Assembly (NCBI GenBank): GCA_950295325.1
Contig: OX485804.1
Location: 27,404,001-27,468,000, forward strand
Origin: Polytrichum commune
Lineage: Eukaryota; Streptophyta; Polytrichopsida; Polytrichales; Polytrichaceae
Reading direction: 5' to 3'
Length of the DNA stretch: 64,000 nt
In this document: in pieces, positions 37,165 through 49,453 of the stretch
Position numbering within the stretch: position 1 is the stretch's first letter
How the letters are laid out: every line of letters begins with the position of its first letter
Made by a program: the position numbers and the translations under genes
Notes under the pieces: model-generated
The model's database searches: none
What the model was told of the DNA's origin: nothing
What the model saw: the letters and a program-made list of their open reading frames with translations, nothing else

Positions 37165-38641
37165 GGGCCTGTTTAGACTTGGGGCCAAGGCCATTGTGAA
37201 CGAAGGCTAATATGTCCCATGTGGCATGCAAATGGGCCCCCAAGGCCATTAATAAGAAAGTAACCTGACTCCATTCATTGCTTCCATGTGTAAACCGATT
37301 TAGGTGGGGTTGGGGTCATTTGGAGGTTGCAATTATGGGAGGGTTGTGAGAGGTTCCAACGTAGTCATAAACTATTCTAGGGATAATGATTAAAGTATAA
37401 TAAATTTAGAATGTCTTCCCTCCTATTCAATGCTCAAAGAATAAACTACTACAAGCAAATAAAAGCTCTGACAATGGCCTCAACTAGAGGGAAAGAGTCC
37501 ACAAGGTTGGGAGCAGTGTTTTTTTTTTCAAAAGAAATGGGTCTCTACATTGGCTCTTGGCCCATTCATTGGCTAGCTTCTTTGGCAATTTGAGTTGGCT
37601 TGAAGGAGCCCTAGCTGGCCACGTGGGATGACTTAACATATGGCGAATGCGACTAGATGTCATAGAAGGTTTGAGTATGTGGCGATATATAATTTCTTTG
37701 GGGCGAGTGTATGTGGCTATGTTTTGCCAACGTAGAGTTGAAATATGGCCCCCACTTCCTACGTTGTTGATGTAAATGTGGCTAATACAACCCAAAGTAC
37801 ATCAAAATTTGCCTACATCTAAGATTCAATGTACAAAAAATATTTGTTCCACGGCCCATGGGAAGAATGCTCAAAAATATGGCTACAGCCTATACATGTG
37901 AGGTATTCCTCCTCAAATACAAGGAGAGGGCCACAAGAACATGTCCCATAACCCTTGTCCAAACCCCAATGAGCAGAAAAAAAGGGAAAAAAAGACGGAG
38001 GAGGAGAAGGAGAAGGGGCTTGGCTTGGAAACAAGCCAAAGTTAAACAAAAAGTGCCCAGGTGGGGACTTTTTGTTGGCAGGAGCAGGAGCACAGGTGGC
38101 TTCAGAGCGGCAGGAGAGGAGCAGAGCGGCGATGGAGAAGCACACAACGGGCTTGGGGTGGCGAAGGCATCAAAGGGAGGAGATGACGGAAGAGGCGAGG
38201 GGTTGGAGTGAGGGTTAGGGTTTGGGCCCCCTATCCCTCGGCCGTTAGATCGACGGCGATACGGGTGGCCGTGATTGAGCCGGGGGGTGGCCTCTAACAC
38301 CGTGGTAACAGGGCCGGGTTGGCTACAATGCATGCCGCCCGACCCAGTTTGAGGCTAACCCAACGGGCATTTTCAAAATAAACCATGTGTAAACATAGCA
38401 TGGCCCTAACTAGTGTAGGAAAAAACATCTGTATAGCCAGATATAAAAACGCTGGTTGGGAGCTCTCTTTTCCAAGGCTTGAGGCCATTGTCATGATGAA
38501 TAAAATAATTTATTTGTTAATTGGCCCCAACTCATGGTGTAAACTTGAAGAGGCGAGTCCCAACCTCTCTACCAATGAGAGGAGTGGATTTCTTTCACCC
38601 CAACCCATTTTTGAGCCTTGACTCCAAGTCTAAACCCGCCC
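37165..38641. mobile_element. Harbinger-type element with GC-rich core
   Basis: Ends GGGCCTGTTTAGACTTGGGG and, inward from the right, GGGCGGGTTTAGACTTGGAG; flanks TGA and TTA. Inverted similarity continues inside (gacaatggcctcaa at about 37470 against its complement near 38485). The core at about 37900-38340 is GC-rich, with a purine-rich + strand and overlapping frames of 117 (+) and 147 (-) residues, of low-complexity Lys/Arg-rich and Pro/Ser/Leu-rich composition. No transposase. The core may be captured host DNA. Confidence 0.6.
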
Positions 38642-38761
38642 TTAGAGTGTGAGAAGGTCAATTCTTCCACGTAGGATTCAATTGTGTCTTGACCAATACG
38701 CACACGAGACGTGTCAAATTTCTTCCAACTTCTAACTATTTTGTGTCGCACCAGATCACAA

Positions 38762-38969
38762 CACTGATGATCCCAATGAGTGTGTGTTACTATTCGGAGT
38801 TACGCAATGCTATAACTATTTATCGAGGATGTAATGTTTTACCAATCAAAGTCATTCACGTTCTGTAACCCCAATAAACTTTCGTTTGCAACATTAAATT
38901 CATGTGTAAGATGTTATTGCATTGCGTGATTTAAACACTAACACGCACTAAATGAGTTAATCATAGTAG
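38762..38969. mobile_element. Small TIR element, family Q, copy 2
   Basis: CACTGATGATCCCAATGAG with gtgtgttactattc and acgcaatgc at the left. The right end, read inward, has TTAACTCATTTAGTGCGTG and tcacgcaatgc. Confidence 0.55.
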
Positions 38970-38973
38970 TAGC

Positions 38974-39220
38974 TAGTTAGGTGATTCCGGACCTTTTGGC
39001 CAATTCCGGACTAATATGCCATCACAAATCTACTTTAATCTCTTCAATATGATTCCAAGTGTTTGCACACATCATGTCCATTGTCTTTCAATCTTCAAAC
39101 ACCTACATAATGACTACATGATGAGTACATTTAGCTAACACTTTAAGCACGAGTGTTCACATTTCAAAAAATTGCTTGCTTATTTTCGAATTCATCAAAA
39201 ATCCATAATTACCTAAATAC
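38974..39220 (+). mobile_element. Small TIR element, family R, copy 1
   Basis: TAGTTAGGTGATTCCGG at the left and aattacctaaatac at the right. The body (ccaattccggactaa, gcacacatcatgtc, cttgcttattttcgaa) matches 40039-40255 and 56325-56557. Confidence 0.55.
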
Positions 39221-40038
39221 CAATTGAGAGCACCCTATGATATGTATGTATGTATAAGATAAGGCCCATTGTTTGGGCCATCACGTGAATTAGGACCCCG
39301 GTGAAATTCATGTAATGCAACTAGTTGTGGGTCTTATCAATCCATAATTATTTTGCGCATAAGGTGGCGCTCCGAGATTGGGGGAAGAAAGTATCTTGTC
39401 CATATCATAATCCTTATCCTTTTGGCCCCTCAATTTGGGTTGCCAATCTTCATGATCGAAAGGTTAAAAAGAATGGACACCCAAATGGTTATGTCCAATA
39501 CCCCCACTCAAGCCCCTCGGCTCTCAATGGTTACCTAATATGTAAAGAAAACGAGGCGAAATTCTTCTAGAAGGCAGGGATGACATCCATGAATGAATCA
39601 GGTTTTCATGTGTTCATCCAACACTGGATGATTTTATCCAAGTTGAGAATTGAATGCTATGGATTACATAGAGTGATGGTGGAGATCAGGTTTACTTTCA
39701 AAGTTCTCTCATATAAGGTACCATGCATTAGTGTAGGGAAGTTTCTTATGTCTTCTTTTGCATGTCCAACTTCATCCATATAATATGCATCCGTTTGGGA
39801 AGTGAGGTTTCATCCAATGATAGGATAGCCATTCATGTAACTCGGTTTCCATCTAAATCCATGACAAGTTTTTCATCCAATGTGAACGAGTGTTTGAAAC
39901 TTAAAACAAGGTAAAGTATAAGAATGACAACCCCATTGGATTGTGGGGAGATATATTATGGCAAAGAACATGCCCTCCAACTACACTATAATTGTTTTGC
40001 TAGTTGATTCCGTGTTGTAAGGTGCCTCCTAGTATCTA
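39221..40038. other. Intergenic, nothing recognised
   Basis: Overlapping frames at 39325-39783 lack recognisable features. Confidence 0.45.
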
Positions 40039-40255
40039 GTATCTAGTAATTACATAACTCTGGACTTTTGGCGAATTTCGGACTAAATTGTCATCGCTTG
40101 CCTATTTTACTATCTTCACAATGATGTCAAATGTCTACACACATCACGTCACAAGCTTTTAATATACAAGCACCTACAGAAAATGGCGACATGGCAAGTT
40201 CAAATACGAAGATGCGAAGCACGAGTGTGGACATTTCTACAAACATTTTTAGAAG
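40039..40255 (+). mobile_element. Small TIR element, family R, copy 2
   Basis: tatctagtaattac at the left, then body blocks tttcggactaaattgtcatc and aatggcgacatggcaagt shared with the other two copies. Right end worn. Confidence 0.5.
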
Positions 40256-41232
40256 CATGAGTAAAGAGGCATCCTATTTGTGAACGCAACTTAATTGTAC
40301 ATGTTATGTTAGATACCTATCCACGTTGTCTAATAGGTCAAAACTACAATCTTGTGGAAAATAGCAAAGTTAGGATGCAAACGTAACTCGATTGAGGTTT
40401 GGGATTCAGGGTAAGCCAACACAAGGGAAGCTAGCAGGTTTGATCCTTCAAAAAAAAAAAAAAAAAAAAAAAAGTCTATTAAGAGCTTGTTAGCTTGTCA
40501 TGTATCAAAGCCTATTTTGAAAGTTGGGTGACATTTTTGAGATCTCCTCTTTCCACCTCTCAACTTTAAGAAAAAAAAAAGATCTAAAATAGGTTACGCA
40601 CATCGGGCATGTTGTTTTAAATCATGAATTGGCCTATGCAAGGCTAGCTTGGCCCACCCATCCTAGCAGGACAAGCTAGAAAGCGGGTTTTTAAAGCCCA
40701 ACACCACTCACTATGTGTAGTAGTTTAAGCATTTAGAAAACTTGGGTGAATTTGTGTTAATTCTTACATTAAACTCAATATTTGGGACTACTTACACCTA
40801 TGGTTTCACCTGCTTTAAGGTATTGAGGCCTTAAAGTGGCAAATCAATAATTTTTTTCTATTTCAGGAAGGCTAAGTAGCTTGGAAAATCTTCAAAAGTT
40901 AAAAAATTCCGTAGATTAGCAAATCTCTATAGAGCCTACAAAAAGAAATTTAAAAAATCAATACATAGGCAAGCTAAAAAAATTTGCAAAGTCGTCTTAA
41001 GCAAAGAGCCTTTGACTCTTCACTAGGGAGTTTGTTGATGTTGGATTGTGAAGTGAGAATCACCCCAAAATCACCCTTATTGTGGGTGAGGATCTTCTAT
41101 TAAATGAAGGTGGTGTCCCCCTTTTGTGGATCACTTCTTATACCCCCCCATATTGAGCGAATAGGTCCCTTATTAGCCATTGTGATTGGGCAAAGTTGGT
41201 GCTCTTTTAAAAGTGTTCTTGCATCCTTCTTA
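40256..41232. other. Intergenic with poly-A tract
   Basis: A run of 23 A lies near 40450-40472. No gene supported. Confidence 0.45.
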
Positions 41233-41571
41233 GGGTGAGTTTCCATGTACGCTGCTTGCCCACCAAATTCTATAGAGGGAATTTGGTGTGGTAGGGTTCA
41301 TATATACCAACTAGCTACTCCCATCTTCCCAAATGTGGGCCCACCTACTAACCTTCTCCTCCAAGTTACAACCTTCTCATCCTACTGAAACCGGTCTTTA
41401 ATCCTTAGGAAACCAGCAATTGAAGGTTTAAGATGCTTTAGTGCCCTCCACATTCTAGAGGACCACTAGAATGTGGTTGGCTGACAGCTTGTGCTTGACT
41501 ACATGCAAACACCTCCAACACATTATTATCTAGAATCTAATGGGTGAGCAACCTACATGAAAACTCAACCT
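41233..41571 (-). mobile_element. TIR element, family X, copy 1 (uninterrupted)
   Basis: GGGTGAGTTTCCATGTACGC at the left and, inward from the right, GTTGAGTTTTCATGTAGGTT, both followed by GCCCA/ACCCA and the AGATTCTAG type block. TTA precedes. In reverse it matches 53424-54726 minus that copy's insertions, so it serves as the empty-site reference. Confidence 0.7.
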
Positions 41572-42574
41572 TCCACCGTTATTACGAATGGCTGAAGTGG
41601 AGCTATTTTTTTACTTAATGGCGGATACGATTAATCACTTGTAACAATGACTCTCGATGGCACCGTTGCACTCACTTATTGACGGCTTAAGGCTTAAAAA
41701 TAAGTGTCACCACAAGAAACATGGTGCTTTTAAGGGCTCAAGTACTACCTTACTTTACAAATAACTCATTTCTCAAGGAGGGTCTCCTCCATTCTTTTCA
41801 ATGCACCTGGCAATATTATTGCAGCACTTATTGTCAACCCTAAAGCCATGCCCGTGCTGACAATATACTTGAAATGGAACATTATCATTTTGAATAGCAC
41901 AACACATGTCATGAAATGTAAGGTTGTGTCAATTTTGAGTGTCTCCAAAGACTCATGAACATTTTTGTGGGTACAAAATTCAAACAATAAAACCATCTTT
42001 TTTAATGTTTGCCACTATAAAATATGTATATTGTTCTTCAGCATGACGAAAAATCCACTTGGACAAACCAAAGCTTCGTTGGATTGACATCGGCATCCTA
42101 GTTTGCAAATGTAAAGGACTATCATGATTCCACTTAGCAAAGCCGACATGCAAGAGACTCCACTTGAAAAACCTCATTCTCAATATTCACACGAGCCATG
42201 AAATCATGAGGAAAGTTTCTATGGCATGATTTGCATGACTTGGATTTGCTAATTATCTTGTACTAATTGTGATATGTTTCATAGCACATGAGAAGTGGGT
42301 CCATAGCTAAAAGTGTCCGTTTAAGGCATGCTTACAACATGAACCTTGTCATACACCATTCAAATATAGGCATCCAATTAAGAAGAGTGACCACATAAAG
42401 GTCCACATAGTTATCGCCTTTAGAGTATGAGGTGCATGCCACACGAGAGCCAGAGGAGGTTTCACAACTTCCTCCAACATGGCACTTTGCTTTTAAAAAG
42501 TCTCCTTTTCCTTGTTTTGACACCAACCCATTATAACACAATCGTTATGACACAACCCATGCATGTCTTTTGAT
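41572..42574. other. Intergenic, nothing recognised
   Basis: ggatttgctaattatcttgt near 42244 resembles 912-935. Reverse-strand frames at 41766-42541 show no recognisable domain; they may be remains of an old element. Confidence 0.4.
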
Positions 42575-42974
42575 CACAGGGAGGTCACTCCATTGTCAAG
42601 TTGGAAACCACGTGTGAACAAAAAAAATCTACTTTTTCTAAGTTGCATCAACAAAATGGGTCAAACTTTTATCAAAAAAAATTTATGAGTACATATACAT
42701 GGTATCTATTACATTATAAAAATTGATAACCAAAATTGATAATTTGTTTTTTCTAGAAAACATACCGTTTCTAACTAGAATGACGCAGAATTGAACTAAA
42801 AAAATTACTAGAAAAAATGGAGATGATCAGAAATATACAAAAGATATTATCAATGGATATGTATATAGAGAAAAAATATCATAATTTTTAAAATTATCTA
42901 TAGCATATAATATAGGGGTAGCAAACTTTGTTCGCACGTGGTTTTCAACTTGACAATGGAGTGACCTCCCCGTG
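42575..42974. mobile_element. hAT-type MITE with 8-bp target duplication, 400 bp
   Basis: Perfect CTTTTGAT on both sides (42567-42574, 42975-42982). Inverted repeats of about 48 bases with three mismatches begin CACAGGGAGGTCACTCCATT (left) and CACGGGGAGGTCACTCCATT (right, inward) and include a CACGTG. The interior is AT-rich and non-coding. The 8-bp duplication is the hAT superfamily mark. Confidence 0.9.
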
Positions 42975-43084
42975 CTTTTGATATCATATTCATGTCTATA
43001 CCTATTCAAAAGATTGAGTGCCCCACTATCTTAACAATGTTATGCAAGTCTTGATATGGCTATGAACATATCAAAGAACTCAAC

Positions 43085-43259
43085 CAAGGGCGTCACCAGG
43101 CCTAGGCATGGGTAAGCCGGGCCTACCCTAGGCCCGAAGGGCCCACCTAAAAGCCTAGGTCATATACAAAAATGGTTTTTTTCCTAAATAAACATGCAAT
43201 GCATAAAATTTGATTTCCCGAGCAGGCCTACCCTGAAAATCAAGGTTGGCAACGCCTTG
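43085..43259. mobile_element. hAT-type MITE with 8-bp target duplication, 175 bp
   Basis: Perfect AACTCAAC on both sides (43077-43084, 43260-43267). Ends CAAGGGCGTCACC and, inward from the right, CAAGGCGTTGCC, the common hAT terminal style. Non-coding. Confidence 0.88.
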
Positions 43260-43329
43260 AACTCAACCCAAAGCTATAATATGGCAAAATTATCTTTGCT
43301 TTAGAGTGTGTATGAAGTTCCACAAGGTT

Positions 43330-43904
43330 TGTGCAAAGGGGGGAGCATGATAAATTGAACCAAAAAAATGCTTTAGTACACTAAAACCATAATTATTTTG
43401 GTGAAACGCCTAAAAGTAGTAGCAAAATGTTTTTTAATTATTATTATTTTCATGGTGTCCTCTATTGTTGTGTTGAGTACTTGAATATACAATATCAATA
43501 TAAGTTCTCAAATTTAATAAAAATAAAAGTAATGCTCAAAGTAAATGGCTAAATTTGGTTTTAGATATAATTGTCATGATCTTAAATTCTTGAGATCATT
43601 TTTTTCATATTCCTTGATTTCATTATAAAGTTGAGGGCATCATAGACAAAAAGAAAAAAATTACCAAATTAATGTATATTTATCATGTCATAAACAAATT
43701 TTGGATGATTACTTGTGAATATGTTTTTTTTTTTGGAAATTAGTAGTTTCAACATAAGCTACTTGGCTTTGTAAATCCATAGGCTTTTTAATGTTTACAG
43801 ATTTTTCTCACAAAAATCAAGGTTAGTATTTAGTTTTGAATCACTCTCACTTAAACCTTTGCAAGGATTAAGAATTGTCCACTTTATTGTACTTGCACCC
43901 ACAA
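43330..43904. mobile_element. TIR element, family V, copy 1
   Basis: The right end read inward is GGGTGCAAGTACAATAAAGTG; the left end is a worn form with extra G residues. The interior aligns with the reverse of 44933-45556 (gtagtagcaaa, catggtgtcctctattgtt, ttttgaatcactctca). Confidence 0.65.
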
Positions 43905-44065
43905 GTCAAAATCATGTGCATGTGAACCTTAAATCAAATGAACATTTTTACTTCACAAGTTCTTATTTAAAATCATTGCATCCCTTTCATAGTAGAGTGA
44001 TACACACATGTTGTTATGCGGAAAAAAAGGTTGAGTTCTTAGGGGTTTACACAAGGACTGCATCA

Positions 44066-44565
44066 TTTATGGTATTTAGTGTCACATGCTTAATACTATC
44101 ACTTACTTTATTTTGAGACATATGCTAGGTTACAGTAATGATCAACAACTTCATTACTAGTGTTGCCTCATGACACTTGGCATTCAAGTCACTTACTAAC
44201 ATCTTGGCATAAGTATGTTCAATAATGTTATGAGGTGTATGCCTATGTTACATAATAATGTACAAGTTCACACATGAATATCTTCCTCCGAGATCTTCCT
44301 CTTGCCTACTAAAATGTAAACAAATGACACTTGCCATTAACTGCTCAATAATATCTTCTCATATAAAAATGCAAAACTATCATCTCAAATATCTTAATGC
44401 GCTATGCTAAATGTCATTATGTAAATATTTTTTTCACTTAGAAAGTTATTATGTGGACGAATAGTATCATACAGTTTGCAATTAAGTAGACATGACACTT
44501 TGAGACCTCTAGGCATGTATTATAGGCCCTTCGCAAATAGTGTATGTGACACTAATTACCATAAA
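44066..44565 (-). mobile_element. Foldback MITE family FB1, copy 4
   Basis: TTTATGGTATTTAGTGTCAC at the left and gtgacactaattaccataaa at the right. End-to-end match to the reverse of 28783-29267. Confidence 0.8.
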
Positions 44566-44932
44566 CTCACGGGTGGGTCACTCTATGGAACTTTTGTGCA
44601 CCACGTGTAGCGCAAGGTTATTTGTTTAGGGGATATTTCCTTCCAAGGCACGAATTCAAGTGTTCCCTATAATTACATAATTCTTTAAAATAACCTATTT
44701 GTTTCTCACATACCATTATTTATATTTCCCATGCCAATGTAATTTATTGTAGTCTAATTATTCCTTATAAGGAATACAATATAGTCCATGTCCATAAATA
44801 GCATTGCATACACATTATCGCAAACACGGGTCTTGAAATCATGAGGTTCAAAGGGACTCTTTAGACAAAACACAACAACATCGCACTTGCATATCATACA
44901 CCATTCATGTCAACAACTAAAACATCATACAC

Positions 44933-45556
44933 GGGTGCAAGCATAGTAAAGTGGACAACTCATAATCTTTGCCCAATGTTAAATGAAAGTGATTCAAAAC
45001 TATACACCAACTTTGAATTTTGTGCAGGAAGAAATCATACACATGATTCAGACATATTGATTCACAAAGTCAAGTAATTCATGATGACAAAAAACAATTC
45101 CAAGAAAAGTCTACATATTTTAGAAGACAGTGCAATTGGTGTCCAAGTAGGTGGTATTGAACAAACAACTATCTAAAATTTGTTTAGAATACAATAAAAC
45201 TACATTAAGTTGATGGTTTCCTACAAAGTTTTGTGACAATGCCTCAAAATGAATAATGAATTCAAGAAATATGAAGAAAAAAAAGTCCAACTTCAAAATA
45301 TTCAAGGTTGTGAAATTTACGTCCAAAACCAAATTCAACCAATTGCTTTTGATCATCAATTTTCATGGTAAGTTTTGAAGATCTCAACTTGAAAGTCTAC
45401 ATTATGAGTATTTAAAATAACAATAGAGGCCATCATGAAAAATAAAATTTAAAAATTTAAACAACACTTTGCTACTACTTATAGGCCTTTGACCCAAAAT
45501 AATATGTATTCAATATACATGAGCACTATTTTGGTTCACTTTACCATGCTTGCACC
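44933..45556. mobile_element. TIR element, family V, copy 2, inside W
   Basis: Ends GGGTGCAAGCATAGTAAAGT and, inward from the right, GGTGCAAGCATGGTAAAGTG. It interrupts W sequence that is continuous in the short copy (around 50205-50235). No clear target duplication. Confidence 0.7.
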
Positions 45557-45647
45557 TTCACCATATGCATTACAAAAATGCATGTCTGTTCATGAAAAAA
45601 ATAAATGATTGTGTGTTTAAAAAACACCACACCCACTTCATAGGAGT

Positions 45648-46062
45648 CTACATGCAAGCACAAATCTCGTACATGAACCTTATACATTTTTTGATCACAA
45701 ACATTTCTAGCTCCCCCACACCAATCCTATATAGTGTATTTACTTCATTGATAGCATTGTAGCTCATGGTCACATAAGAAATAATGCAATCCACATAAAT
45801 CCATTTGCTATCGGTGTGATCAAATTTGAAGTTGTTATGGCCCGGATGTTTCATGTAGTATTGCAACATACTTCAATATAGGGATTGTAAGTATTGTGCC
45901 TCCTAGATTCTTTGAGTTGGGCCATGAGGTCAACCGGCTGCCTTAGTATTCCAAACGCATGTCCATTATGCCGCTTCATAGCTTGCACCTTCCTAACCCA
46001 CCATGAACCCCCATATGGCCCAAACAAAATGTTGCATTTCTAGCTTTATTGGCACTAGTTGG
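45648..46062 (-). pseudogene. W-element coding remnant (HTDSKWIYV region), long copy
   Basis: On the reverse strand, from 46010 downward: VQAMKRHNGHAFGILRQPVD and LMAQLKESRRHN, then a frameshift near 45870 into a 73-residue frame containing FKFDHTDSKWIYVDCIIS. The counterpart at 49775-50173 keeps the same order of residues. Function unknown. Most differences between the copies change the amino acid, so neither looks constrained today. Confidence 0.5.
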
Positions 46063-47094
46063 ACGTTCTTTTCTTTTCTTTTCTCTTTACCACATGTTTC
46101 ATAGTTGATGATATTTTAGCGGTGCTCCTTTGAACAAAAATGCACCGCATAATCTACTCCTATATTCAACAAACATGATCTAGAAGATGATATTGCCCAA
46201 AGACTATTATCATGGTTGGTGAATTGAATGCTATACTTAATTCTAGCTTGACCTATCTTTCGACCCAAAAAAATGTTACCATTCAATTGTAAGACAATAA
46301 TTGACTTGTAAATGTAATGTCCACCAACTTCAACGGTTGGAACAATCCTCCTGCTCCATGTACCAACCTCACTTGCTCCTCTGCCTTGTCGTGTAAATAG
46401 CGACCGTGTGTCATTGCAGCTCGAGTACCAACCACCACTAACAAACAACATTAAAACATAACAACGTCACACATAAACAACACACCTCGACAGAGAAGGA
46501 AGAGAGTCAAACACTCATAAGAGCTCTAAATCTGTTTTCAAATGCACACAATGAGTCAAGCTATCTCTCACTCCACCACGGGAGAATCCAAGAGTGTAAG
46601 TAGGGGGAGAAGAACTCAAGATTTATTGCCAAAAACATGCAATCTTCACCTCACACAAGCTCTCTCCACACACTCACTCATAATACTTGATTTGGCAAGA
46701 ATGCCAAGCCAAGGAGGAGGCTCCTCACTTAGGAGCCTTCCTCTCCACATCTAGATTCATCCATCCAAACCTAAATGGATGAAGCCCAACATATAAGGTG
46801 CGGCTGCCGACGCCGCATACCGTGACAGCCTCATTACGTAGGTCTACGATGACATCATGAGTATCTTCCTCTAGTATCATGGCATGTTGCAATCCATTGT
46901 CCACCAAATCCTCCTCAACAAACTCTCTTGGTTGGGAGCATTCTATAGTACCATTAAGCAAGAACTTCCACGTGCAACCGGTCTCACAACACCTCTAAGT
47001 CTCCATCCCCTATGTGGTACAAATGGATTAAAAGATTTAGTGATTGATTATGTGAGAGAGAAAGACTAACCATATTTTTAATTTTTTTTGGGAG

Positions 47095-47565
47095 TAGATG
47101 TTGCTTGGAGTCAGACAACTTCAAAAAAAAAGTTAGTCAGACAACCCAAAAAAGAATGGTGCACAAGGGCTAGACACCCCATAAAGGAATCATGCACATG
47201 AGTTTGACAACTTCCAATCGAAGATCTTTGCATTAGAGCTAAACACCTCCCTCTAGAAGATCTTTGTGTTGGAGTTAGACAATCGACTAGAAGATACGAA
47301 TCAAAGCTAGGCAACTCCCAATGAATGAATGTTATTCATAGAGCTAGACACCTCACAATGAATAAATGAATCTACTTGGAATTGGACAATTCCAACTAGA
47401 GGAATGAATTAATGAATCAATCAAGTTGGAGTTAGACAATTCCAACTATATGAATGGATGATTGGTTCAAGTTGGAATGAAACAGTTTCAACTAGAAGAA
47501 TAGATGAATGCATCAAGTTGAACATGAATACATGAATTAGACAATTCCAAATAGATGATTGTGAT
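47095..47565. repeat. Degenerate minisatellite inside W
   Basis: About ten imperfect repeats built around (g/a)agttagacaa(t/c)tcc(a/c)a(a/c)t with gaatgaatga spacers, unit roughly 40-60 bases. Length and sequence vary, so no exact period can be given. Confidence 0.6.
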
Positions 47566-49366
47566 TGAACCAAAAGATAAGAAAGGATCATATACTGAAA
47601 TGATCTATGTATATAGATAAGGAAGATTTAGTCTACATTTAGTAGGAATTGGGACTTTTAGATACTATGAATAAAGATGAAGAAGACTAGAGTGCCTTTC
47701 AGTATAAGAAAGAATTCAGGGGGAGGAAAGAGGATCATTTTATTGCTTATCTCCTATGGTTGGGTGGTTCGAGCTCATAGCAATCACAATATTGTGTTTA
47801 GTTTATAAGACTCTTGTAATGTACAAAGTTTGAAAGTTTTCAATACTAATGTCTCATATGCATTGATGATTGTATTATTCTTGTGTAAATGAGAATGGTG
47901 TTACCCTCCTAACACTAGCGTGAACTAGATGAATAAGCAAACTCTTTGGGCCAGTTCTTTCAACTATCCATGGCTTCTCATACCATGATTTCTTTTAAGT
48001 TGGGCATTGACGGCTTGGAGCCATGTTAAGAGTCCACAACAAACTATGGGATTCTTTTGATCCCTCTTGCAACTTGGTTATTACCTTAGCATTCAAAGAT
48101 ATCAATGTACAGTCACACATATTACATTGCTCCTCTCTATGTTGAAGCTTATGAGGTGTTTCCCATACATTCTCCATCTTATTATGTTATTTTTGAATGC
48201 TAACATGTCCTTCGCGTAATCTACAATAGATATATGGTTCAAAGTGTTGGTGGTGTTCACCAATTTGTGGAATTCATATTCACGCTCATGCCCATTCATG
48301 CCGCCAATATTTAACAAGAGCACCTTGCATGAGTCATTGCATGTTGAGCGGAGCAAAACAACTAGGTTTGGACACATGTCTTTGAAATGACAAATTACAA
48401 GAACCACAAAATGACCCGATAACTAGATATGTAGAAAACATTGTTGACTTATGAGAATTTTATCATCCACCAATTTCTGTGAACTCCCAAACACATCATG
48501 ATCTCCATTATGTAACCATAGTCTCCAAATCTAAAATTAAAAAAATTAAAAAATTTGCCACACAACAATTTTCCACGTGTTTTGAATAGATGTTTCATCC
48601 ATCCAACATGCAACATGCTTAGTGCATGCTTACAAGTAGATCATACTAAACATAAATCCTAGGATCCTAAACTTCAACCCTTATATTAGTTCTACTAAAA
48701 AGTAATGGCCCACATTTTATACTTGTCTACGATATTTATATTGGGATTGTCTACTTTTAATAAACCCTTCATTATTTGGAATTTCTTTATAATGTTTATT
48801 TCAAATGAATTTAATCCTCCCTATATTATGCCGCACGTTGTCTGTAAATGCACCAAGTATCCTACCCGTGCATAAACGGTGTACTTGATAACTTTTGATT
48901 CCCCAACATGTACTCCAATTCAATTTCAATGACTATGACTTATCAAGGCATACATGCATGGTGTACTAGGCCCCTACACCTTAACCCTTGTACCATTCCT
49001 TGGCCTTACTTTCGTTACGTACTACTATTTAAAACTTCAAGTTATATTTTGGACCTCTACCAAATGGATGCCCCAAAATCAAACAATGTGAGACATAGTT
49101 TGAAATAGAGATGAAGTTTAGAAATTGTGGCACAAAGGGAAGAGAAGGAATTACCACATACAAGCACACCTTTCTTTCATTCAACACATTATCTTTAATA
49201 TTATATGCAACTTGGAGGTTGATATTTATAGCTTATCAGACACTGCAATTAGTTTCAAACACCCCCAAATGAAGTCTAGTCCAAGTCATAGGAGACAAAT
49301 TAGCCACAAACTTATAGAAGGTCGAGTCTTTATGTTCGAGGGTTAAGAGGTACATTCATATGCAAT

Positions 49367-49370
<4 letters not shown>

Positions 49371-49428
<58 letters not shown>
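49371..49428. repeat. (CT)29 microsatellite
   Basis: Uninterrupted CT dinucleotide repeat, 58 bases, just upstream of the short W element. Confidence 0.98.
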
Positions 49429-49430
<2 letters not shown>

Positions 49431-49453
49431 CAAGGCGCTCGATAAACACACAA

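Larger units (their letters stand above)
44571..48866 (-). mobile_element. Family W element, long copy with decayed coding sequence
   Basis: The 3' end is at 44571 (gggtgggtcactctatgg) and the 5' end at 48866 (reverse of ttggtgcatttacag...gggtagg). Outer parts match the short copy at 49454-50553 in reverse: 48618-48866, 45557-46062 and 44571-44932. Between them lie a 2.56-kb internal region absent from the short copy (46063-48617) and a nested family V element. Reverse-strand reading frames at 48102-48407, 46725-46961, 46116-46451 and 45648-45869 all point the same way as the element. The last shares DHTDSKWIYV with the short copy. None is a protein I recognise. It may be an autonomous element in decay. 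Confidence 0.55.
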
